A stretch of DNA of 64,000 nt from NCBI GenBank assembly GCA_964459325.1, contig CAYWKU010000016.1, positions 1 through 64,000 of the forward strand. Direction: 5' to 3'. This document shows positions 40,671 to 50,923 of the stretch, piece after piece. The DNA is from CAYWKU01 sp964459325 (GTDB lineage: Bacteria; RBG-13-61-14; CAYWKU01). The position numbers and the translations under genes are program-made. The notes under the pieces are model-generated. The model made no database searches and was not told the origin of the DNA. It saw nothing but the letters and a program-made list of their open reading frames with translations. The stretch's first letter is position 1; every line of letters starts with the position of its first letter.

Positions 40671-42245
40671 ATGATGAAAAGCGCATGGACAAAATATGCC
40701 TCGGCCGCGCTGGCGGGATGCCTGCTCACACTGGCCCAACCCCTGCCTTGGGAAGTGAACTTCGGCTTCCTGGCATGGGTGGCCTTAGTACCGCTGGTTA
40801 TTCCACTGAGAGGAGCATCTCAGGGCCGGCGCTTCGCAATCGGCGCGATAGCGGGCGGAATTCATTACCTGACAAGCCTCTACTGGCTGATGGGCACCCT
40901 CAACACCTACGGAAACCTTAACCTGCCGGGCAGCATTTTCACCGCCCTCCTGCTGATGGCGCTTCAGGCGGCATATTTCATACTGGTGGCGGTAATACTC
41001 GGGAAGCTATCGGACCATGCCCCGCGCCTTCCGCTGGCGGCCTCCCTGCCGCTTTTGTGGGTTACCATGGAGTTTTTGCGCGCCACCTTCCCCTTCGGCG
41101 GTTTTCCCTGGGCGTTGCTCGGATACAGCCAGGGGGAGTACACTCACCTGGCGCAGGCGGCGGACATCGGCGGGGTCTACCTAGTGAGCTTCGCAGTGGC
41201 CCTCGTAAACGGAGCAATCTCCGACCTGGTCGAAAAGCTGGGCGCAAAAACCGACCCCCTCCCCTGGAGGTCGGTGGCGGCGGCGATGATACTGATAGCT
41301 GCCATGTTCGCATACGGAACATGGCGCGTATCCGAAGTAAAGAGCAGAATGCAAAAATCCGACCCCGTAAAGGTCGCCGTCCTTCAGGGAGACATCCGGC
41401 AGGACATGAAATGGGACAGTGACACTGCCGGGTTTATCATAAACCGCTACATGGAGCTTCATAACAAAGCCGTCCGGGAGGGCGCGCGGTTGATTGTGTG
41501 GCCGGAGGCCGCTCTGCCGTTCGCTCTGGAGAGGCACATGGAGGGGTTGAGGCTTACCGCAAGGCTCAGGGACATGGGAGTGTACAGCCTCGTTGGCAGC
41601 GTAGACTTCCACTACGAAAATCGGAGGAGGAAGTTTACCAACAGCGCGTATCTTATCGGCCCCGACGGAATTGAGGGAAAGTATTCAAAGATTCACCTGG
41701 TGCCGTTCGGCGAGTATATTCCCTTCGTCAAGTACCTGGGATTCGTAGACAAAATAGTAAAGGGCGCGGCCGGGAACTTCAGCGCCGGGGAAGAAATCGA
41801 AGTTTTCAAAGTTCCGCAAGGCGAATTCGGGGTGATAATATGTTACGAGGCCATTTACGGAAACCTCACCCGGAAGTTCAGTAAAAACGGCGCGGGGTTG
41901 CTCGTCAATATCACCAACGACGCCTGGTTCGGAGACACCAGCGCGCCGAGACAACACCTGGCAATGGCCGCATTCCGATGCATCGAGAACCACGTATGGA
42001 TGGCCAGGGCCGCTAATACGGGAATCTCGGCCTTCATAGACCCGCTGGGCAGAGTAAAGGAGCGGACTAAGCTGTTTACTCCCGCTTTGCCGGTCATGAA
42101 TGTTTCTTTCATGCCCGGCGTAACTCCCTACGCCGCCGTCGGCGACTTATTCCTCTACGCGGTAGTGGTTATTTGCATCGCGGTGTGCACTTGGGTATTT
42201 TTAAAAAGCAAAAAAGGAAAGATGGCAAATGAAACAGGAAACTAA
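40671..42245 (+). CDS. lnt: Apolipoprotein N-acyltransferase
   Basis: Lnt adds the third acyl chain to the N-terminal cysteine of lipoproteins. The 524-residue protein has about six N-terminal membrane helices, a periplasmic nitrilase-like domain and a C-terminal helix. The triad is visible: Glu in IVWPEAALPF, Lys in IEGKYSKIHLVPFGEYIPF and Cys in GVIICYEAIYG. It is coherent with the LolC/E-type permease and lolD downstream. The start ATGATG at 40671 places the first helix at the N-terminus. Its last 17 bases overlap prfB. Confidence 0.95.
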   Translation: MMKSAWTKYASAALAGCLLTLAQPLPWEVNFGFLAWVALVPLVIPLRGASQGRRFAIGAIAGGIHYLTSLYWLMGTLNTYGNLNLPGSIFTALLLMALQAAYFILVAVILGKLSDHAPRLPLAASLPLLWVTMEFLRATFPFGGFPWALLGYSQGEYTHLAQAADIGGVYLVSFAVALVNGAISDLVEKLGAKTDPLPWRSVAAAMILIAAMFAYGTWRVSEVKSRMQKSDPVKVAVLQGDIRQDMKWDSDTAGFIINRYMELHNKAVREGARLIVWPEAALPFALERHMEGLRLTARLRDMGVYSLVGSVDFHYENRRRKFTNSAYLIGPDGIEGKYSKIHLVPFGEYIPFVKYLGFVDKIVKGAAGNFSAGEEIEVFKVPQGEFGVIICYEAIYGNLTRKFSKNGAGLLVNITNDAWFGDTSAPRQHLAMAAFRCIENHVWMARAANTGISAFIDPLGRVKERTKLFTPALPVMNVSFMPGVTPYAAVGDLFLYAVVVICIAVCTWVFLKSKKGKMANETGN

Positions 42246-43345
42246 GACCGATACTCCTCCCCGGGCGAACGCCTTGCGCAAGCGCATGGCGGAGCTCGGG
42301 GAGCGCCTTTGACATAGCCGGAACCCGCGAAAGGCTGACCGAGCTTAACGAGGCCATGAGCCGGCCCGACTTCTGGAACAATCCGGAAGAAGCACGCGAC
42401 GTAACCCGGGAACGAACCCGGATAATGGCCACCCTCGACGAATACGACAAGGCCTCGAAACTACTGGAAGACGCCGAGGTGCTGCAGGAGCTGGCCGAAG
42501 AGGAAAACGACGAGTCCTCCGCAAAGGAGGCCGGCCTCCAGTTGGAAAAGGTGGCCCGCGAGCTGGACAGGATGGAGTTCCAGCTCATGCTCGGCGGCGA
42601 GCACGATATATCCGACGCCATACTCAGCATCAACGCCGGCGCCGGGGGCACAGAAGCCCAGGACTGGGCGGAAATGCTCCTGAGAATGTACCTGCGATGG
42701 GCCGAGAGGCACGATTATAAAACCAATATCGTGGACATTCTCGCAGGAACCGAGGCCGGAATTCAGAGCGTTACGGTGGAAATCAGCGGAGCTTACGCTT
42801 ACGGCTACATGAAGGCGGAGGTGGGAGTGCATCGGCTGGTCAGAATAAGTCCCTTCGACGCTTCCAAGCGGCGGCATACGTCGTTCGCAAGCGTGTTCGT
42901 CATTCCGGACGTCGAGCATGACGTGGACGTGGAAATTCGCGACGAGGATTTGCGAGTGGATACTTACCGGGCCGGCGGGCACGGCGGACAGCACGTAAAC
43001 AAGACCGACAGCGCCGTCAGGATAACTCACATTCCCTCCGGCATAGTTGTGCAGTGCCAGAACGAAAGGAGCCAGCACAAAAACCGCGCTACCGCCATGA
43101 GGATTCTCAAGGCGAGACTGTACCAGATGGAAATGGAAAAGAAGGCCAGGGAGATGGACAAGCTCCACTCGGATAAAAAGGACATAGATTTCGGCAGCCA
43201 GATTCGCTCCTATGTACTTCATCCGTACCGCATGGTCAAAGACCACAGAACAGGCACGGAAACGGGAAACGCGGACGCCATACTCGACGGAGATATTGAT
43301 ACTTTCATAGAAAAATATCTCATGGAGTACGCCGGAGAGGCTTAA
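42229..43345 (+). CDS. prfB: Peptide chain release factor 2, with programmed +1 frameshift
   Basis: RF2 terminates translation at UGA and UAA. The zero frame starts at ATG 42229 and runs 27 codons to CTT TGA C at 42307-42313. A +1 shift on CTT continues in the frame of 42311-43345, giving about 371 residues. RF2 marks are the SPF anticodon tripeptide (ISPFDASKRRH) and the catalytic GGQ in GGHGGQHVNKTDSA. After the shift, DIAGTRERLTELNEAM matches the usual helix. Reading only from the internal ATG at 42356 would lose the N-terminal domain. AAGGA precedes the start, which overlaps lnt by 17 bp. Confidence 0.95.
42298..42313 (+). promoter_or_regulatory. Programmed +1 frameshift site of prfB
   Basis: GGGGAG (42298-42303), three bases, then CTT TGA C. 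This is the classical RF2 autoregulation signal: an internal Shine-Dalgarno three nt before a slippery CUU next to an in-frame UGA. Low RF2 favours the shift and restores RF2 synthesis. Confidence 0.95.
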
Positions 43346-43397
43346 GGCGCCGCAAAATGCCCGCACAAACCGCCAATTCGATTCGAAGGTGAAAGCG

Positions 43398-44870
43398 ATG
43401 GAAAACCCGCTCATCTCCGAGCGACTGAAAAAGCTCGAACAACAAAAGGAACTGGGAGAGAAACCCTTCCGGAACGATTTTTCACCCAACGCCCGGATAG
43501 GCCAAATAACCGAAAAATATGCCGATTACGACCGGGAAGCTCTGGAGCAGGCGCCGAAGCGCTATGCGGTGGCCGGCAGAATCATGAGAATTAACCGCTT
43601 CGGGAAGGCCCTTTTCGCCGACGTGGTGGATGAGACCGGCAGGATTCAGATTTTTCTCCAGAAAAAAACGCTGGGAGACGAAGGTTACGAGCGGGCCCGC
43701 CTTCTGGACATCGGAGATATTGTCGGCGTCATAGGCCCTCTCACCCGCACCAAAACCGGCGAACTCACCATAATCGTGGAAAAATGCGACCTGCTTACCA
43801 AAAATATGAGGCCCCTTCCCGAAAAATGGCACGGGCTGCGCGACGTGGAGATAAGGTACAGGCAGCGCTACGTGGACCTTATCGCCAACCCGGAGGCGAA
43901 GGAAATATTCCGAAAGAGAGCCGCCGCCATAAGCACCATCCGCCGCTTCCTGGAAGAGCGGGGTTACATCGAGCTGGAAACCCCGGTCATGCACCGGATT
44001 CCCGGCGGCGCCCTGGCGAAACCGTTCGTAACCCATCACAACGTGCTCGATATAGACCTGTACATGCGCGTGGCCACCGAGCTTTACCTCAAAAGGCTGG
44101 TGGTCGGCGGCTTTGAAAAGGTTTACGAGCTGGGACGGGTATTCCGCAACGAGGGGATAAGCTCGTGGCACAACCCGGAATTTACCCTGCTCGAATTCTA
44201 CCAGGCTTATTCGGACATGAACGACCTTGTGACGCTCACCGAAGAGCTTTTCCATCGACTCGCCGTGGAAGTGGCGGGTTCGGAAAAAATTACATTCCTC
44301 GGCAAGGAAGTGAACCTCACACCGCCTTTCGAGAAGCTGGATATGCGCGAGGCGCTTATAAAATACGGAATTGTCGACGAAAACGGGCTTTCCGACGAGC
44401 GGAAGTTGCGAGGGAAGGCCGAAGCTTACGGGGAAGTTGAAGGCAAAAGCATCGGAGAGCTTATTTTCCGGATATACGAGCATGCCCTCGAGTCCGACCT
44501 TACCGGCCCGGTCTTCATAACCGGATTTCCGGTCGAAGTAAGTCCGCTTTCCCGCAGAAACGATGAAGACCCCACAATTGTTGACCGCTTTGAATTGATT
44601 ATCGGGGGCAAGGAGTTTGCCAACGCATTCAGCGAGCTGAACGACCCGATGGACCAGAGGAAACGTTTCGAGGAGCAGGTTGCGGCGGGCGGCGAAGAAA
44701 ATCCGCGTGAAGTTGACGAGGACTTTTTGCGCGCCCTCGAGGTGGGCATGCCGCCTACCGCAGGGGAAGGTATCGGAATTGACCGGCTGGTCATGCTTTT
44801 GACGGGAGCCGATTCCATCCGGGAAGTCATTCCATTTCCCCTGCTCAGGCCGGAGGCTAAAACCTCTTGA
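43398..44870 (+). CDS. lysS: Lysyl-tRNA synthetase, class II
   Basis: The 490-residue class II synthetase has an N-terminal OB-fold anticodon domain (AVAGRIMRINRFGKALFADV) and catalytic motifs 1 to 3. Motif 2 is FRNEGISSWHNPEFTLLEFY and motif 3 is GIGIDRLVMLLTG. It charges tRNA-Lys. The ATG at 43398 is preferred over a GTG nine bases upstream because AAGGTG lies at proper distance. It follows prfB by 52 nt, the same neighbour relation as in many bacteria. Its stop overlaps the Lol permease start (TTGA). Confidence 0.97.
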   Translation: MENPLISERLKKLEQQKELGEKPFRNDFSPNARIGQITEKYADYDREALEQAPKRYAVAGRIMRINRFGKALFADVVDETGRIQIFLQKKTLGDEGYERARLLDIGDIVGVIGPLTRTKTGELTIIVEKCDLLTKNMRPLPEKWHGLRDVEIRYRQRYVDLIANPEAKEIFRKRAAAISTIRRFLEERGYIELETPVMHRIPGGALAKPFVTHHNVLDIDLYMRVATELYLKRLVVGGFEKVYELGRVFRNEGISSWHNPEFTLLEFYQAYSDMNDLVTLTEELFHRLAVEVAGSEKITFLGKEVNLTPPFEKLDMREALIKYGIVDENGLSDERKLRGKAEAYGEVEGKSIGELIFRIYEHALESDLTGPVFITGFPVEVSPLSRRNDEDPTIVDRFELIIGGKEFANAFSELNDPMDQRKRFEEQVAAGGEENPREVDEDFLRALEVGMPPTAGEGIGIDRLVMLLTGADSIREVIPFPLLRPEAKTS

Positions 44871-46210
44871 AAATACTGCACTTTTTCATAGACGCCTTCC
44901 TGGAATACGGGAACGAGTTTTTCTGGGTGTGGACAGCCGTTCACGCCGCTCTGGGCGTTTATCTTACCTGGCGGCTGAAGCCTTACGAGGTGTTCATAGC
45001 GCTTCGTTACCTGAAAAGCCGCCGAAAACAGATGGTTATCAGCTTCATTACCGTGCTCAGCGTTCTCGGCGTGGCCCTGGGCGTCGCCGCGCTCATAGCC
45101 GTGCTCGGCGGAATGACCGGATTCGAAAAGGACATAAGAGCCAAAATCCTGGGCGCAAACAGCCAGATAAGCGTAATCAAGTACGAGGAAGGTATCTCCG
45201 ACTGGCGCAAGCTGGAAAGAGAGTTGCTAAACATGAAAGAAATTACTGCTGCCAGTCCATACCTTGAGCAACAGGTTCTGGCAATGAAACAAGACCGCAG
45301 CTACGGCATAATTTACAGGGGTATCGACACCGAATCGGCGCCCCGGGTGATAGACATCCGGCGTGCCTTCGAGCAGGGCGCCGGCTCGTTACAGGCATTG
45401 AGAGGAGGCGAAGACAACCCGCCGCCGATAGCCATAGGCCAGGACCTGGCGTATCGGCTGAGCGCTTACGTGGGAGATGAAATAAGTATACTCAACCCCC
45501 AGGGAGCGCTCGGGCCCATCGGAATCCGCCCGGAAGTCGGTCGATACCGGGTAGCGGGCATATTCAAGTTCGGATTCTGGGAAGTGGACGCCAACGTGGC
45601 CTTTGCCGACCTGAAGGAAGCTCAGCGCTTCCTGAGAACCGGGGACAAAGTCACAGGGCTGGAGCTGAAAATCGCCGACCCGATGAATGTGAAGTCGATT
45701 GCAGAAAAAATCCGCGACCAACTGGATTATCCCTTCATTGTCAGGGACTGGGAGGAGATAAACAAGCCGCTGTTCAGCGCCCTGAAGCTGGAGCGGGTGC
45801 TCAGCGCCTGGGTGCTGGGAATAATGGTGGTGGTGGCGGGCTTTTCCATAGTTATCACGCTTATTTTGCTGGTGATGGAAAAGTATCGGGATATAGCGGT
45901 GCTCAAAACTATGGGCGCAGGCGAGTTCGGGATAATGAGCATATTTCTGCTCCACGGCCTGCTGGTGGGGTTGGTAGGCACGGGTCTGGGCGTTATCATG
46001 GGCGGCGGGCTTGTTTTGAGCCAGAAATATTTCCACTGGATAACTCTTGACCCGTCGGTCTATTACATCAGCTATCTCCCGGTGGATATAAGTGCCCTGG
46101 ATATATTCAAAATCACGGTGTTTGCGCTGAGCATGACATTCTATGCCACGCTGTATCCTTCCCGCAAGGCGGCTGCGATGGACCCGGCGGAAGCGTTAAG
46201 GTACGAATAA
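44867..46210 (+). CDS. lolC: Lipoprotein-releasing ABC transporter permease (LolC/LolE type)
   Basis: The 447-residue FtsX/MacB-fold permease has a conserved N-terminus (EVFIALRYLKSRRKQ), a large periplasmic domain between helix 1 and three C-terminal helices, and an end of YPSRKAAAMDPAEALRYE. With LolD it extracts mature lipoproteins from the inner membrane. A single permease here may serve as both LolC and LolE. The TTG start at 44867 overlaps the lysS stop and adds about 35 residues with one extra hydrophobic stretch before the usual N-terminus. A later start is possible. Confidence 0.88.
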   Translation: MKILHFFIDAFLEYGNEFFWVWTAVHAALGVYLTWRLKPYEVFIALRYLKSRRKQMVISFITVLSVLGVALGVAALIAVLGGMTGFEKDIRAKILGANSQISVIKYEEGISDWRKLERELLNMKEITAASPYLEQQVLAMKQDRSYGIIYRGIDTESAPRVIDIRRAFEQGAGSLQALRGGEDNPPPIAIGQDLAYRLSAYVGDEISILNPQGALGPIGIRPEVGRYRVAGIFKFGFWEVDANVAFADLKEAQRFLRTGDKVTGLELKIADPMNVKSIAEKIRDQLDYPFIVRDWEEINKPLFSALKLERVLSAWVLGIMVVVAGFSIVITLILLVMEKYRDIAVLKTMGAGEFGIMSIFLLHGLLVGLVGTGLGVIMGGGLVLSQKYFHWITLDPSVYYISYLPVDISALDIFKITVFALSMTFYATLYPSRKAAAMDPAEALRYE

Positions 46211-46906
46211 ATGCCCCGAATGGAAGTGGAAAACATATCAAAAACCTACAACCCCGGCACTCCGAGGGAAGTTACGGTGCTGAAAGGCGTCTCGTTTTCG
46301 GTGGATAAGGGCGAGATTATCGGAATTGTCGGCCCGTCGGGAGCGGGAAAGAGCACGTTGCTGCATATAATGGGTATGCTGGAGCGACCATCGCAAGGGT
46401 CGGTGAGGTTCGAGAACATGAACCCCTTCGACCTGCCGGCCCAGAAAATGGCACTCTTCCGCAACAGTAAGCTGGGGTTCGTGTTTCAGTTCCACCACCT
46501 GCTGCCGGAGTTTACTGCGCTGGAAAACGTCATGATGCCGCTCTTAATCGCCGGGAAAACAAAAAAACAGGCAGCCGACGCGGCCATGGATATACTCGGG
46601 CAGGCGGGCCTCGAGCACAGGCTTACTCACCGCCCTACCGAGCTCAGCGGCGGGGAGCAACAAAGGGTGGCCGTGGCAAGGGCGGTGGTTCATCAGCCGG
46701 AGGTCATACTGGCCGACGAGCCTACGGGAAACCTTGACCTCACCACCGGCGACAGGATTTTTGACCTGCTGGTCAATTTAAACAAATCCAGAAACATTAC
46801 CCTTATTGTCGTCACTCACAGCTCTCAAGTGGCGGAAAAAATGGAAAGGATACTCCAACTGGCCGACGGGGAACTAATCGGAGGAAAGGATTCGCCGAGC
46901 GTCTGA
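46211..46906 (+). CDS. lolD: Lipoprotein-releasing ABC transporter ATPase
   Basis: The 231-residue ABC ATPase has Walker A GPSGAGKSTLLH, signature LSGGEQQRVAVARA and Walker B VILADEPTGNLD. LEPTKTYNPG-like EVENISKTYNPGT and the sequence GFVFQFHHLLPEFTALENV are typical of LolD. It powers lipoprotein release with the adjacent permease. Its ATG follows the permease stop directly. Confidence 0.93.
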   Translation: MPRMEVENISKTYNPGTPREVTVLKGVSFSVDKGEIIGIVGPSGAGKSTLLHIMGMLERPSQGSVRFENMNPFDLPAQKMALFRNSKLGFVFQFHHLLPEFTALENVMMPLLIAGKTKKQAADAAMDILGQAGLEHRLTHRPTELSGGEQQRVAVARAVVHQPEVILADEPTGNLDLTTGDRIFDLLVNLNKSRNITLIVVTHSSQVAEKMERILQLADGELIGGKDSPSV

Positions 46907-46948
46907 CTTGTTAACAGGCCGCGATTCGGCTAGCTTCATTCAACTATA

Positions 46949-49240
46949 TTGAGAATTACGGCTAAAATTACTGTATTTATTGCAATTTCGGTCTTATCGC
47001 TTTTGGCTGCGAGTTCCGTGGCCCGTGCCCTGGAGGGCAAGGTGGTCGGGATAAGGGTGGAAGGCAATCGCAGGGTGGAGTCGGAAACCATAAAAAGCTA
47101 CCTGGAGACCGAGGTGGGGGCCGATTATTACCCCGCCCGGATAAGGCAGGACCTTAAAAACATCTACGCCCAGGGCTTTTTCAACGACGTGAGAGTCTAC
47201 GGCGAGCAGACCGAAGAGGGTGTCGCGCTTACCTACAAGGTTGCAGAGCGCCCGATAGTGTCCAAAGTGACCTATAGCGGAAACAAGGCCGCCACAGACG
47301 ATGAAATGGAGGAAGCCATAACTGTAGAAGAACACCAGGTTCTGGACGAAAACCAGGTCAGGGAAACCGAGAACGCCATACGCTCGCTTTACGAGAAAAA
47401 GGGTTTTTACCTGGTAGACGTGGAATCGGACATCGAACCCAAGGGCAAGGGAAAAGTGGAAGTGTCTTTCAATATAGAAGAAAACGAAAAGGTAAAAATC
47501 AAAAAGGTGATATTTCTGGGCAACGAGGACTTTAAGGACGAAGAGCTTCAGAAAGCCATCTCCACCCGTCCCGAAAACGCCCTGAGCTTCCTTACCAAAA
47601 GCGGCGCTTTCATCAACGAAGAGTACGAAAACGACTCATACCGCCTTAAATATTTCTACCTCGACCACGGCTATATCGAAATTTCCATTGACGACCCACA
47701 GGCCTTCCTGTCGCCCGACAAGAAGGAAGTAACGGTTGTCTACCACCTGGAAGAAGGCCCCCAGTATTTCGTCAGGAACCTCGACATAAAGGGAGACCTC
47801 ATAAAGGAGGAAGAAGAGCTGCTCGGCGAGTTGAAGCTCGAACCCGGGGTGGTTTTCAGCCGGGGCGACCTCCAGAGCGACATCGAGACCCTGGCCCGTA
47901 TCTACGCGGACGAAGGATACGCCGACGCCAACGTGGTGCCCAGGCCAAATGTTATAAAAGAGGAAACCAAAGTCGACCTTACTTTGCATGTTCAGAAAGG
48001 CCTGAAGATTTACATAGAAAGAATAGAAATCACCGGAAACACCAAGACACGTGACAAGGTAATCCGCCGGCAGATGAAAATAACCGAAGGCGAACTGTAC
48101 TCGGCAAGCGTCATCACTGAGAGCGAACAAAACATTAAAAGGCTGGGATTTTTTAAGTCCGTCAAAATCGTGCCCTCGCCGGGCAGCGGCCCCTCATTGA
48201 GAAAACTCAGCGTTATAGTCGAGGAAAAACCGACCGGTTCCATAAGCGCCGGCGCGGGCTTCAGCACCGTCGAGGAGTTTATGTTCAACGCCCAGGTAAG
48301 CCAGAAGAATTTATTCGGCCGCGGCCAGAGCCTTTCCGCCAGCGTGCATTACGGTAAAAATACCCAGAGTGGAATGGTGAGCTTCTCCGACCCCTACCTG
48401 TTAGACACCCGTTTCTCTACCAGCGTAACCGGAAGATTGCAACGCCGTTCGTATTTGAGTTTTGACCGGGAAGACATGGGAGGCTCACTAACTTTTGGGC
48501 GCCTGCTTCCCCGTTCGGAATTCAGCCGGATATATATTACTTACCAGTTCCAGAAAACCGAATTGAGCAACTTCGAATCCGCATACGCCATTCTCAACCG
48601 AATTCCGCTGAACACCACCACCTCCAGCGCCGAGCTCAGCTTCAGACGCAACACCACCAACAATTACCTCGACCCCAGCAAGGGCACTTACCTGGAGCTT
48701 TCATACGAATACGCGGGAAGACTGCTGGGCGGAGATAACGACTTCAATAAGTACGAGCTCGAATACAGGCACTACAAACCCGTCTTCTGGAAGACCTACC
48801 TTGCATTCCGGGGAGAATTGGGGCTGCTCGACCACGACCAGGGCCGGAGGCTCCTCATAACCGAGCGGTACTTTCTGGGAGGGATATATGATTTGAGGGG
48901 ATTCGAAACGCGCAGCATCGGCCCCACTTACCCCAGCGACAACCCCTATTACTCGGATGTTACAATAGGCGGCAACAAGCAGGTGGTGCTCGGGCTGGAC
49001 TACGTAATTCCCATTTCCGAGCAACTCGGCTTCAAGGGAGTTATATTCTTCGATGCAGGAAATGCATTCAATGACGACGAACCTATCGACCCCGAGGAAT
49101 TCCGCACCGACTGGGGAGTAGGGATAAGATGGATGTCTCCGATGGGCCCGTTGAGGTTCGAGCTGGGATTCCCCATCGACCGCGAGCCCGACGAAGACCC
49201 GCAGGTCTTCCAATTTGCCATCGGGTCCCCGCTGCGGTAA
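46949..49240 (+). CDS. bamA: Outer-membrane protein assembly factor BamA
   Basis: The 763-residue BamA has a signal peptide (about 1-27, ending SSVARA), five POTRA domains and a C-terminal 16-strand Omp85 barrel. Recognisable parts are GKVVGIRVEGNRRVESETI (POTRA1) and RGFETRSIGP (the conserved barrel loop). FQFAIGSPLR forms the end; it lacks a terminal aromatic residue. It folds and inserts outer-membrane proteins. The start TTG at 46949 is the only start that gives a full signal peptide. bamA-ompH-lpxD-fabZ-lpxA is a classical order. Confidence 0.96.
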   Translation: MRITAKITVFIAISVLSLLAASSVARALEGKVVGIRVEGNRRVESETIKSYLETEVGADYYPARIRQDLKNIYAQGFFNDVRVYGEQTEEGVALTYKVAERPIVSKVTYSGNKAATDDEMEEAITVEEHQVLDENQVRETENAIRSLYEKKGFYLVDVESDIEPKGKGKVEVSFNIEENEKVKIKKVIFLGNEDFKDEELQKAISTRPENALSFLTKSGAFINEEYENDSYRLKYFYLDHGYIEISIDDPQAFLSPDKKEVTVVYHLEEGPQYFVRNLDIKGDLIKEEEELLGELKLEPGVVFSRGDLQSDIETLARIYADEGYADANVVPRPNVIKEETKVDLTLHVQKGLKIYIERIEITGNTKTRDKVIRRQMKITEGELYSASVITESEQNIKRLGFFKSVKIVPSPGSGPSLRKLSVIVEEKPTGSISAGAGFSTVEEFMFNAQVSQKNLFGRGQSLSASVHYGKNTQSGMVSFSDPYLLDTRFSTSVTGRLQRRSYLSFDREDMGGSLTFGRLLPRSEFSRIYITYQFQKTELSNFESAYAILNRIPLNTTTSSAELSFRRNTTNNYLDPSKGTYLELSYEYAGRLLGGDNDFNKYELEYRHYKPVFWKTYLAFRGELGLLDHDQGRRLLITERYFLGGIYDLRGFETRSIGPTYPSDNPYYSDVTIGGNKQVVLGLDYVIPISEQLGFKGVIFFDAGNAFNDDEPIDPEEFRTDWGVGIRWMSPMGPLRFELGFPIDREPDEDPQVFQFAIGSPLR

Positions 49241-49265
49241 AAGGGGACGGAAAGGAGCAATAACG

Positions 49266-49865
49266 ATGAAAACTATGCAATGGATGCTTATGGCGGCGAT
49301 GAGTCTGGCGCTGCTTTGCATGGCGGGCGGCATGATTCACGCCCAGACCGCCGAAAAATCGGAAGGCGTCAAAATCGCCTACGTCGACTTCCAGAAAATA
49401 CTCGACGAATCGGTTGAAGGGAAAAAGGCGCAAGCCAAACTCGAAGAGGAATTCGGCGACACCAAAGAAATGCTCGAGCAAAAAAGCAAGGAGCTCAGGG
49501 AGTTGCGAAACCAGATGGAAAAACAGAAGGACGTTCTGAGCTCGATGGCGATGGAAGAAAAGAAAAACATGATGCGCGCCAAATACCAGAGTTTTATGCA
49601 GCAAAAACAGATGCTTCAGCAACAGTACAACAGCGAGTTCGTGCAACTGATAGAACCCATGCAAAAGGAAATAAACGGCATCATAACCCAGATAGGCAAA
49701 GAGCGGGGTTACACGGTTATCTTCAAATACGACAAAAGCGCCAAAACCGACCAGTCCAGCCTGGCCGAGTCCCTGTTTTTCCCCAGCGCAATATCTTATT
49801 TTGACCCGGGCGTGGATATAACGGACGAAGTGCTGAAGCGCTACGACGCCAAGCACAAAAAATAA
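49266..49865 (+). CDS. skp: OmpH/Skp-family periplasmic chaperone
   Basis: In this 199-residue protein a signal peptide (MKTMQWMLMAAMSLALLCMAGGMIHAQ region) is followed by IAYVDFQKILDESVEGKKAQ. A long Lys/Glu/Gln-rich coiled coil (about 60-140) comes next, then a C-terminal domain with YTVIFKYDKS. Skp trimers hold unfolded outer-membrane proteins in the periplasm for BamA. The ATG at 49266 has AAGGAG upstream. It lies 25 nt after bamA. Confidence 0.92.
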   Translation: MKTMQWMLMAAMSLALLCMAGGMIHAQTAEKSEGVKIAYVDFQKILDESVEGKKAQAKLEEEFGDTKEMLEQKSKELRELRNQMEKQKDVLSSMAMEEKKNMMRAKYQSFMQQKQMLQQQYNSEFVQLIEPMQKEINGIITQIGKERGYTVIFKYDKSAKTDQSSLAESLFFPSAISYFDPGVDITDEVLKRYDAKHKK

Positions 49866-49878
49866 GGCAAGCTGAAAA

Positions 49879-50919
49879 ATGGCGTGGACTCTGGGCGAGT
49901 TGGCCGAGCTTTGCGGGGGCCGGGTTAAAGGCGACGATTCCTCTCTGATAGAAGGTTTCAGCGGCGCAGACCGGGCCGGGCCGGGGAAACTGGCATTCGT
50001 AACTTCCAGAGCATGGCTGGAGGCGCTGGCGCCGGGTTCTTGCGCTATTATACCGCCCTCACTGGAAGAGGAGGCCGAGGGCCTGTCCGGTATCGTGGTC
50101 GACCAACCCAGGCTCGCTTTCGCCACGCTAATTGATAAACTGTACACACCCTCAAAACCCGGGCCGGGGATAGATAACAGAGCGGTTGTGGACCCTTTAG
50201 CGGAAATCGACTCCTCCGTACACGTCGGGGCACTGGCTTACGTGGGACCGGGGGCAAAAATAGGCCCCGGGACGGTCATCCACCCGCAAGCGCACGTCGG
50301 CAAAGACGCGATTATAGGCGCCGACTGCACCCTTCATCCCCATTGCTACGTCGGGTGGGGCTGTAAAACCGGCGACCGGGTGGTGCTGGGGCCGGGGGTG
50401 TCGGTGGGTCACGACGGATTCGGATACCACTGGGACGGCGCCCGGCACGTTAAGGTGCCCCAGGTGGGCGTTGTGGTCATCGAGGACGATGTGGAGATAG
50501 GAGCTCTCTCGGCTGTTGACCGGGCCACTCTGGGTGAAACCGTTATAGGAGAAGGCACAAAAATAGATAACCAGGTAATGGTCGGGCACAACTGCAAAAT
50601 CGGAAAACACGTCATACTGGTATCTCAAGTAGGGCTCTCGGGCAGGGTCACCATAGGCGACGGCGCCATACTCGCCGGAAACGTCGGGGTGAAGGAAGGC
50701 GTAAACATCGGCGCCGGAGCCATCGCGGGGGGAAAAGCCGGTATCGCAAAAGACGTGCCCCCCGGCCAGAAAATATGGGGTGTGCCGGCCAGGGAGATGA
50801 GCGCATGGCTTCGAATGCAGGCTCACATGGATAAACTGCCCGAACTGGCCCGCCGGGTCAGAGAGTTGGAAAAAAAGCTGAAAAAACCCGAGCCGGACAA
50901 AGAAAGCGGAGACACCTGA
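49879..50919 (+). CDS. lpxD: UDP-3-O-(3-hydroxyacyl)glucosamine N-acyltransferase
   Basis: LpxD adds the second 3-hydroxyacyl chain in lipid A synthesis. The 346-residue protein begins with the uridine-binding domain (LGELAELCGGRVKGDD). The left-handed beta-helix of hexapeptide repeats follows, including IHPQAHVGKDAIIGADCTLH, and GFGYHWDGARHVKVPQ with NQVMVGHNCKIG holds the catalytic His. The C-terminal helix is charged. It lies 13 nt after the Skp gene. Confidence 0.96.
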   Translation: MAWTLGELAELCGGRVKGDDSSLIEGFSGADRAGPGKLAFVTSRAWLEALAPGSCAIIPPSLEEEAEGLSGIVVDQPRLAFATLIDKLYTPSKPGPGIDNRAVVDPLAEIDSSVHVGALAYVGPGAKIGPGTVIHPQAHVGKDAIIGADCTLHPHCYVGWGCKTGDRVVLGPGVSVGHDGFGYHWDGARHVKVPQVGVVVIEDDVEIGALSAVDRATLGETVIGEGTKIDNQVMVGHNCKIGKHVILVSQVGLSGRVTIGDGAILAGNVGVKEGVNIGAGAIAGGKAGIAKDVPPGQKIWGVPAREMSAWLRMQAHMDKLPELARRVRELEKKLKKPEPDKESGDT

Positions 50920-50923
50920 ATAT

